Assembly (NCBI GenBank): GCA_934645125.1
Contig: CAKUDT010000034.1
Location: forward strand, 1 to 9,808
Length of the DNA: 9,808 nucleotides
Source: an uncultured Eggerthellaceae bacterium
GTDB lineage: Bacteria > Actinomycetota > Coriobacteriia > Coriobacteriales > Eggerthellaceae
Direction: 5' to 3'
The position numbers were made by a program, and so were the translations under genes. A model generated the notes under the pieces. It saw nothing but the letters and a program-made list of their open reading frames with translations. It made no database searches and had not been told where the DNA came from. Below are positions 5,565 through 9,808 of this stretch, in pieces. How positions within the stretch are numbered: the stretch's first letter is position 1; each line of letters begins with the position of its first letter.

Positions 5565-7703
5565 ATGAAATTTTTTGACAGGATTTTCCATGGCTCCAAC
5601 GATATCTTCTCTGTTGCCACCAAGGCAGTAGATGCAGCTATCGCTGAGTATGGTGAAGACGCCCCTATGCAGATGCCTGACACCGCATACAACATGTCGT
5701 GCCAGCTGGCTTACTCGGGGCAGAAGGTTCTCAAGCTGAAGGACCTCAAGACTGCTTTGGCAACTATCAATGCCATGAACACGCGCGATCAGCGCACCGA
5801 CGCCATCTTCAAGGCTGGCATTGGCACCGCTATGGCAGGCGAAATCATTGAAGCCGTGAAATACGTGAACAACCCCACGCCGTACGAGGGCACGAAGTAT
5901 CACGGCCACTTCTCCGACGCTGAAGTACGTGAGCTGGGCGTGCCGTTGGTTACCAACGACATTCCGGGCTTCGTTGTTATCATCGATCCTGCTCCTTCCG
6001 ACAAGGAAGCATGCGATTTGATTCGCGGTTATCAGGAGCGCGGTATCTTCGTGTTCTTGGTGGGTGACATTATTGATCAGGCCGAACGCATGGGCATTGA
6101 GCTGGGCTTCCATGTTCGTGTCGTAGGCGTTGGCCCCGACATCTGGGCGGTAAGCCACGTTGTGTCCTTCTGCGTGCGCGCCGCTATGATCTTCGGCGCC
6201 ATCGAAGGCGGCGACTGGGACGGCTTCATGGAGTACACGTTTGTGCGTCTGCACGCTTTCGTGAATGCGTTTGCTCCGGTAAACGATCGTACGTTGGCGT
6301 TCGGCGCGGGCGCTGTGGCCATGGGCTTCCCGGTTATCACGAACGACATGAACTACATTCGCCCCATTCCGAAGACCATCTTGCTGCAGCCTAACACGAA
6401 GGCATTCATCGAGACGTCTTTGGAAGCACGCGACATCCATATCAAGATCACGAAGATTGATATCCCCGTTGCGTACTCCACCGCATTCGAAGGCGAAATC
6501 ATCCGCCGTCCCGACATGCAGGTTGAAATCGACGGCTCCCGTCTGGACTGCTTCGAGCTTGTTGAAATCAAGGACGTCAAGGAAATTGACGATCACTCCA
6601 TTATCGTTGAGGGTCCCGATTTCGACGACGTTCCCGCGGGCACCAAGATGAACGCTGCGTTTATCGTGGAAGTGGGCGGCAAGAACGTTTCCCCCGACTT
6701 CGCTTCCGTATTCGAGCGCAAGATCCATGCATACCTGAACTGCGCAAGCGGCGTTATGCACACCGGTCAGCGCGACATGATTCGCATCCGCGTGAGCAAG
6801 GACGACTACGAAGCCGGCTTCCGTTTGAAGCACTTGGGCGAGATTCTGTACGCCAAGATCAAGGGCGACCACGATGCCATTATCGAGAAGGCGCAGGTGC
6901 GCATTTACACCGAGCCCGAGAAGTGCAAAGAGCTGCGCGCTTACGCGAACACTGTGTTCGATGCACGTGACGAGCGTCTGGGCAGCTTGACCGACGAAAC
7001 GGTGGAGAACTTCTACACCTGCATTCTGTGCCAGTCCTTCAGCCCCAGCCACGTATGCATTGTTACCCCCGAGCGCTTGGGTCTGTGCGGCGCGGTGTCT
7101 TGGCTTGACGCGAAGGCATCCAACGAGCTGGATCCCAACGGTCCGTGCCAGATTGTTCCTCACGAGAAGTGCATCGACGAGCGTATTGGCGCCTTCGAAG
7201 ACGTTAACGATGCTGTTCGCAAGTACTCCAACGGCGCACTTGAGCAGGTTACGCTGTACTCCATTCTGGAAGACCCCATGACTTCCTGCGGTTGCTTCGA
7301 GTGCATTTGCGGTATTGAGCCTATGACCAGCGGTTTCGTTATTACTACGCGTGACCACGTGGGCATGACTCCCTTGGGCATGACGTTCTCTGAAATGGCT
7401 TCCATGACTGGCGGCGGCGTGCAGACCCCGGGCTACATGGGCCACGGCAAGCACTTCATTGCCTCCAAGAAGTTCCTGAAGGCCGAAGGCGGCATTGCGC
7501 GCGTTGTGTGGATGCCTGCTTCCTTGAAGGAGCAGCTGGCCGACAAGATTAACGCCACGGCTAAAGAGCTTTACGGCATTGACAACTACATTGACATGAT
7601 TCCCGACGAGAACGACATGCAGGATCCGGGCGACCCCGCTGAACTGTATGAAGTTCTGACCGCAAAGAATCATCCCGTTTTGGGTATGGAGCCGCTTCTG
7701 TAG
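5565..7703 (+). CDS. acsB: Acetyl-CoA synthase, CODH/ACS complex beta (ACS alpha) subunit
   Basis: Condenses CO, a methyl group from a corrinoid protein and CoA into acetyl-CoA at the Ni-Ni-[4Fe-4S] A-cluster. The 712-residue protein has A-cluster cubane ligands Cys486, Cys489, Cys498 and Cys508 and the Cys575-Gly576-Cys577 motif for the nickels. Each lies exactly 20 residues before its Moorella thermoacetica counterpart (506, 509, 518, 528, 595-597), so spacing in the core is fully conserved. The equivalent of Phe512 is Phe492. The N-terminal CODH-docking domain is present, though about 20-26 residues shorter at the extreme N-terminus, so this is the long bacterial form rather than the short archaeal type. 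The ATG at 5565 has AAAGGA (5553-5558) six bases upstream. It is the last gene of cooS-cooC-acsB and is followed by two hairpins. No acsC, acsD or acsE follows, so the methyl-donating corrinoid protein must be encoded elsewhere. Confidence 0.97.
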   Translation: MKFFDRIFHGSNDIFSVATKAVDAAIAEYGEDAPMQMPDTAYNMSCQLAYSGQKVLKLKDLKTALATINAMNTRDQRTDAIFKAGIGTAMAGEIIEAVKYVNNPTPYEGTKYHGHFSDAEVRELGVPLVTNDIPGFVVIIDPAPSDKEACDLIRGYQERGIFVFLVGDIIDQAERMGIELGFHVRVVGVGPDIWAVSHVVSFCVRAAMIFGAIEGGDWDGFMEYTFVRLHAFVNAFAPVNDRTLAFGAGAVAMGFPVITNDMNYIRPIPKTILLQPNTKAFIETSLEARDIHIKITKIDIPVAYSTAFEGEIIRRPDMQVEIDGSRLDCFELVEIKDVKEIDDHSIIVEGPDFDDVPAGTKMNAAFIVEVGGKNVSPDFASVFERKIHAYLNCASGVMHTGQRDMIRIRVSKDDYEAGFRLKHLGEILYAKIKGDHDAIIEKAQVRIYTEPEKCKELRAYANTVFDARDERLGSLTDETVENFYTCILCQSFSPSHVCIVTPERLGLCGAVSWLDAKASNELDPNGPCQIVPHEKCIDERIGAFEDVNDAVRKYSNGALEQVTLYSILEDPMTSCGCFECICGIEPMTSGFVITTRDHVGMTPLGMTFSEMASMTGGGVQTPGYMGHGKHFIASKKFLKAEGGIARVVWMPASLKEQLADKINATAKELYGIDNYIDMIPDENDMQDPGDPAELYEVLTAKNHPVLGMEPLL

Positions 7704-7711
7704 GCTTTTGC

Positions 7712-7775
7712 GGATTTCGCGTGCCATGCAAGACGAACGCATCAAGGGCATGGCACGCAATCCTTGAGTTTCTTT
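7712..7775 (+). terminator. First hairpin after acsB, weak terminator
   Basis: GCGTGCCATGC (7719-7729) pairs perfectly with GCATGGCACGC (7748-7758). The stem extends with bulges through 7712-7717 and 7759-7763, around an 18-base loop. The following bases, TTGAGTTTCTTTT, are T-rich but interrupted. It is either a weak terminator or a 3'-end stabilising hairpin of the acsB transcript, backed up by the stronger terminator at 7801. Confidence 0.55.
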
Positions 7776-7800
7776 TGCGCCACAAATCCGATTTTTTTGA

Positions 7801-7832
7801 AGCCGTCTCGCGCACAAGCGAGGCGGCTTTTT
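7801..7832 (+). terminator. Rho-independent terminator of the cooS-cooC-acsB unit
   Basis: AGCCGTCTCGC (7801-7811) pairs with GCGAGGCGGCT (7818-7828) in an 11-bp stem with one G-T pair and a six-base loop. Five T residues end at 7832. It lies about 100 bp after the acsB stop codon and 180 bp before the transaldolase gene, separating the two transcription units. Confidence 0.85.
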
Positions 7833-8012
7833 GATGATAAACCCCCTCTTTGAGAAAATTTCCCCTGTATTCAGCATGTTTTGCGTTACTATAAGCAAAT
7901 ATTCATAGTTCGCCCGCTTCGGGCTCTTCTTCCATCGAAATTCCCTGCAAGAATAAAGCTGAAGTGTGTTCTGGCGAACAAAAATCTGTAGCAAGTTTTT
8001 CAAGGAGGAACC
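7833..8012 (+). promoter_or_regulatory. Leader and probable promoter region of transaldolase-rho unit
   Basis: TATAAG at 7890-7895 is a plausible -10 box, with TGTATT at 7866-7871 as a poor -35 box (18-bp spacing). A short hairpin follows, GCCCG-CTT-CGGGC at 7912-7924. The strong ribosome binding site AAGGAGG at 8002-8008 precedes the GTG start at 8013. The terminator upstream implies that a promoter must lie here, but the exact element is uncertain. Confidence 0.4.
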
Positions 8013-8699
8013 GTGAAGTTTTTTCTGGACACTGCCGATTTAGCCGAAATCGAAGAGGCAGCAAGCTGGGGCGCGCTGGCGGGCGTGACCACGAATCCGT
8101 CGCTGTATGCAAAAATCGGCGGTAAGCTGAGCGACTTCAACAATCACATGAAGCGCATCTGCGAGATTGTTGGCCCGGATTGCCCCGTTTCTGCCGAAAG
8201 CGTTGCCATGACGCGTGACGAAATTGTGCGCGACGGTCTGCAGCTGGCAGAGATTGCTCCCAACATCGTGGTGAAGATTCCGACGATGGTCGAAGGCCTG
8301 GCTGCCACGCGTGCATTGGCTGATCAGGGCGTTCGCGTGAATATGACTTTGTGCTTCAGCGTTCCTCAGGCGTTGCTGGCCGCTCGTGCCGGCGCGCGCT
8401 ACATTAGCCCGTTCATCGGCCGTTTCGATGACATTTCTCAAGATGGTCTGGCCGAAGTTGAGAACATCGTGACTGCTATCAGCAACTACGATTTCACCGG
8501 CAACACGGTTAATGGCGAGCAGATTGAAATCATTGCTGCTTCGGTGCGCAGCGCCAACCATGTGACGCAATGTGCTCTGATGGGTGCCGATATTGCGACC
8601 GTGCCGTTCGGTGTCCTGCAGAAAATGGTGAAGCATCCTTTGACTGATCGCGGCCTGGAGTCGTTCATGAAGGACTGGGAGAAAGTGCAGAACGCATAA
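8013..8699 (+). CDS. tal: Transaldolase (small TalC/MipB-type TIM barrel)
   Basis: Transfers a dihydroxyacetone unit between sugar phosphates in the non-oxidative pentose phosphate pathway, through a Schiff base on lysine. The 228-residue protein has the short single-barrel form of the TalC/fructose-6-phosphate aldolase group. It shows the N-terminal Asp6 (FLDTAD), the motif GVTTNPSL (24-31) and the catalytic Lys88 in NIVVKIP. Two active-site positions that separate activities, Glu62 and Phe134, carry the residues known from transaldolases rather than the Gln and Tyr of E. coli fructose-6-phosphate aldolase, so transaldolase is the better call. The start is GTG at 8013, with AAGGAGG at 8002-8008. 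The next gene begins at the base after its stop codon, so the two are surely co-transcribed. In Bacillus subtilis a related gene (ywjH) also lies near rho. Confidence 0.93.
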   Translation: MKFFLDTADLAEIEEAASWGALAGVTTNPSLYAKIGGKLSDFNNHMKRICEIVGPDCPVSAESVAMTRDEIVRDGLQLAEIAPNIVVKIPTMVEGLAATRALADQGVRVNMTLCFSVPQALLAARAGARYISPFIGRFDDISQDGLAEVENIVTAISNYDFTGNTVNGEQIEIIAASVRSANHVTQCALMGADIATVPFGVLQKMVKHPLTDRGLESFMKDWEKVQNA

Positions 8700-9808
8700 A
8701 TGAGTGACGAACTCGAAACTGCCGTACCTGAATCCATTCCTGCAGATGCAGCGAGCGCTGCATCTGCGTCCGAGTCTGCGCCGGTAAAACCCAAACGCAC
8801 CACAACGCGTAAGAAAGCGGCTCCCGCCGCTGCGGCTGACGATGCAAGTGACGGCGCCTCTGCAGCTGCTGCGGAAGGCGATGCTCCTGCCGCTAAGAAG
8901 CCGGCAACGCGCAAGCGCACGACTGGTGCGAAGAAAACCCCTGCTAAAACGGCTGCTGCAGCGGATACCGAGCCTGCGGTGAAGGCTCCTGCGGCGGATG
9001 CGCCCACGTCTGCAGCTGATGCACCTGCTGCGCCTGCAGATGCGGTGGGGGAGACTGCGTCGGCGGCTCCCAAGAAGCCCGCGGCACGCAAGACAACCGT
9101 CACGCGCACGCGTCGCAGGCCTGCCCCTGCTGAAGCAGATGGCCCGACTGCAGCGGAAACCGCACCAGAAGCGGCCGCCGATGCCGTAAGCGCGTCTGCC
9201 GCGGCTGCAGCGCCCGAGAAGGCCGAAAACGCGTCCGAGACGCCTGCCCGCACGCCGCGCACCCGTACGCGCACGAAAGCAGCTTCTGCGGCTTCTGGTG
9301 CTCGCTCCGGCGCACGAAAGCCAGCTGCGTCCCGCGCGAAAGTTGCTGCGCCTTCTTCTGAGGCGGCGCCGCTTGCTCCTATTGAGTTCAGCTCCGATGC
9401 CGATGTGATTGCTACGGAAACGCTGGCAGATCCTTCTCTTACCGCAGGTCAAGCTCATGCAGCCAATAGCGCACCCGCGGCAGAAGTTCTTGCCGTTGAA
9501 GTGTTGGTGGCAGATGACCCCAAAAACGCTTCTTCCGAAATTCTGATCGAGGCATCCACGGAAGCCTCGGCTGTGGAAAGTTCCACGGAACCGGTAACTC
9601 CGAATCGCGTTCGTCGTGAGCGCAATAATGGCGCCAACAACGGCGATCGCAGCAATAACGAGCGCAACGGCAACAACAATAAAAAACGCTCGAAGCAGAA
9701 TCAAAATCAGAACCAGAACCAAGGTTCCTCCGATAAGAACAGCGGCCAAAATCAGCAAGGCCAGAATAACCAGAATCAGAGCAAGAACAACAACAACAAC
9801 AACAAGGG
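8700..9808 (+). CDS. rho: Probable transcription termination factor Rho, disordered N-terminal part only (3'-truncated by window edge)
   Basis: An open frame from ATG 8700 to the window end, 369 residues without a stop. All of the visible part is low-complexity. Residues 1-215 are Ala-rich acidic stretches alternating with basic patches of the type KKPAxRK (about 30-39, 66-83, 125-140, 184-193, 202-214). Residues 216-300 are acidic and Ala/Ser-rich. Residues 302-369 are rich in Asn, Gln, Arg and Lys and end in six consecutive Asn. No folded domain, signal peptide or membrane segment is visible, and neither the Rho N-terminal SAP-like domain nor the RNA-binding and ATPase domains have been reached. 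The Rho call is inferred from position after a transaldolase gene and from the long, charged, Asn/Gln-rich N-terminal extensions known in actinobacterial Rho. Alternatives are the N-terminus of IF-2, an RNase E/G type protein or a histone-H1-like protein. The start touches the tal stop codon and has only a weak, distant GGGAG upstream, suggesting translational coupling. Confidence 0.6.
   Translation, partial: MSDELETAVPESIPADAASAASASESAPVKPKRTTTRKKAAPAAAADDASDGASAAAAEGDAPAAKKPATRKRTTGAKKTPAKTAAAADTEPAVKAPAADAPTSAADAPAAPADAVGETASAAPKKPAARKTTVTRTRRRPAPAEADGPTAAETAPEAAADAVSASAAAAAPEKAENASETPARTPRTRTRTKAASAASGARSGARKPAASRAKVAAPSSEAAPLAPIEFSSDADVIATETLADPSLTAGQAHAANSAPAAEVLAVEVLVADDPKNASSEILIEASTEASAVESSTEPVTPNRVRRERNNGANNGDRSNNERNGNNNKKRSKQNQNQNQNQGSSDKNSGQNQQGQNNQNQSKNNNNNNK
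9786..9803 (+). repeat. AAC trinucleotide repeat, six perfect copies
   Basis: Six consecutive AAC codons encode six Asn in the Asn/Gln-rich segment of the Rho-like protein. Perfect codon identity over 18 bases makes this a short simple-sequence tract that could change length by slippage without shifting the frame. The window ends five bases later. Confidence 0.7.

Noticed and set aside
5463..8003. An 846-codon open frame on the minus strand opposite acsB
   Set aside because: It lies entirely opposite acsB with its intact catalytic motifs and the flanking terminators. Its translation shows no recognisable domain, and it arises from the codon bias of the plus-strand gene.
8040..9758. Long minus-strand open frames (572 and 262 codons) opposite transaldolase and the Rho-like gene
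   Set aside because: Their Arg/Ser- and Ala-rich translations are antisense images of the Ala/Lys/Thr-rich plus-strand codons and of the clearly real transaldolase gene.
1..9808. CRISPR array, tRNA or rRNA genes, transposase or phage genes
   Set aside because: I found no regularly spaced repeats, no tRNA-like cloverleaf or rRNA sequence and no recombinase motif anywhere in the window.

Overview
The window looks like chromosomal DNA of an anaerobic acetogen-type bacterium with moderately high GC. All genes recognised are on the plus strand. A bacterial CODH/ACS module (CooS/AcsA, CooC, AcsB), a cysteine-type formate dehydrogenase and a transaldolase gene abutting a Rho-like gene with a long Ala/Lys then Asn/Gln-rich N-terminus fit best with an actinobacterial gut anaerobe of the Coriobacteriia (Eggerthellaceae-like). 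That placement is inference from gene content and style; no rRNA or other marker gene is present.

Layout. Positions 1-1761 are the 3' part of a molybdopterin formate dehydrogenase catalytic subunit (fdhA), whose start lies outside the window. A 230-bp gap follows, holding a long imperfect inverted repeat (1795-1923). hisI (1992-2315) is a complete histidine biosynthesis gene standing apart from other his genes. Next comes a 446-bp intergenic region with a strong rho-independent terminator (2479-2515), an AT-rich regulatory stretch, a good sigma-70-type promoter (2651-2679) overlapped by an FNR/CRP-like palindrome, and a perfect hairpin just after the predicted transcription start. This leads into cooS (TTG start, 2762-4654), cooC (4770-5534) and acsB (5565-7703). 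Two tandem hairpins, the second a classical terminator, close this unit. A new unit follows: transaldolase (8013-8699) and, with no spacer at all, a gene open to the window end whose 369 visible residues are low-complexity and disordered. It is most likely the N-terminus of transcription terminator Rho.

How the genes work together. Formate dehydrogenase interconverts CO2 and formate at the head of the methyl branch of the Wood-Ljungdahl pathway. CooS reduces CO2 to CO in the carbonyl branch, and AcsB joins CO, a methyl group and CoA into acetyl-CoA. CooC is the nickel-inserting ATPase that matures these Ni enzymes. All metal-cluster ligands of CooS and AcsB that I could check are present, so both should be catalytically competent. 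The corrinoid protein and methyltransferase genes (acsC, acsD, acsE) that commonly sit beside acsB are not here; the unit ends at terminators after acsB, so they must be elsewhere or absent. HisI, transaldolase and the Rho-like gene are housekeeping neighbours. I did not find an unmistakably new system. The points most worth following up are the compact three-gene CODH/ACS unit with its possibly redox-regulated promoter, the 129-bp inverted repeat, and the unusual disordered N-terminus of the Rho-like protein.
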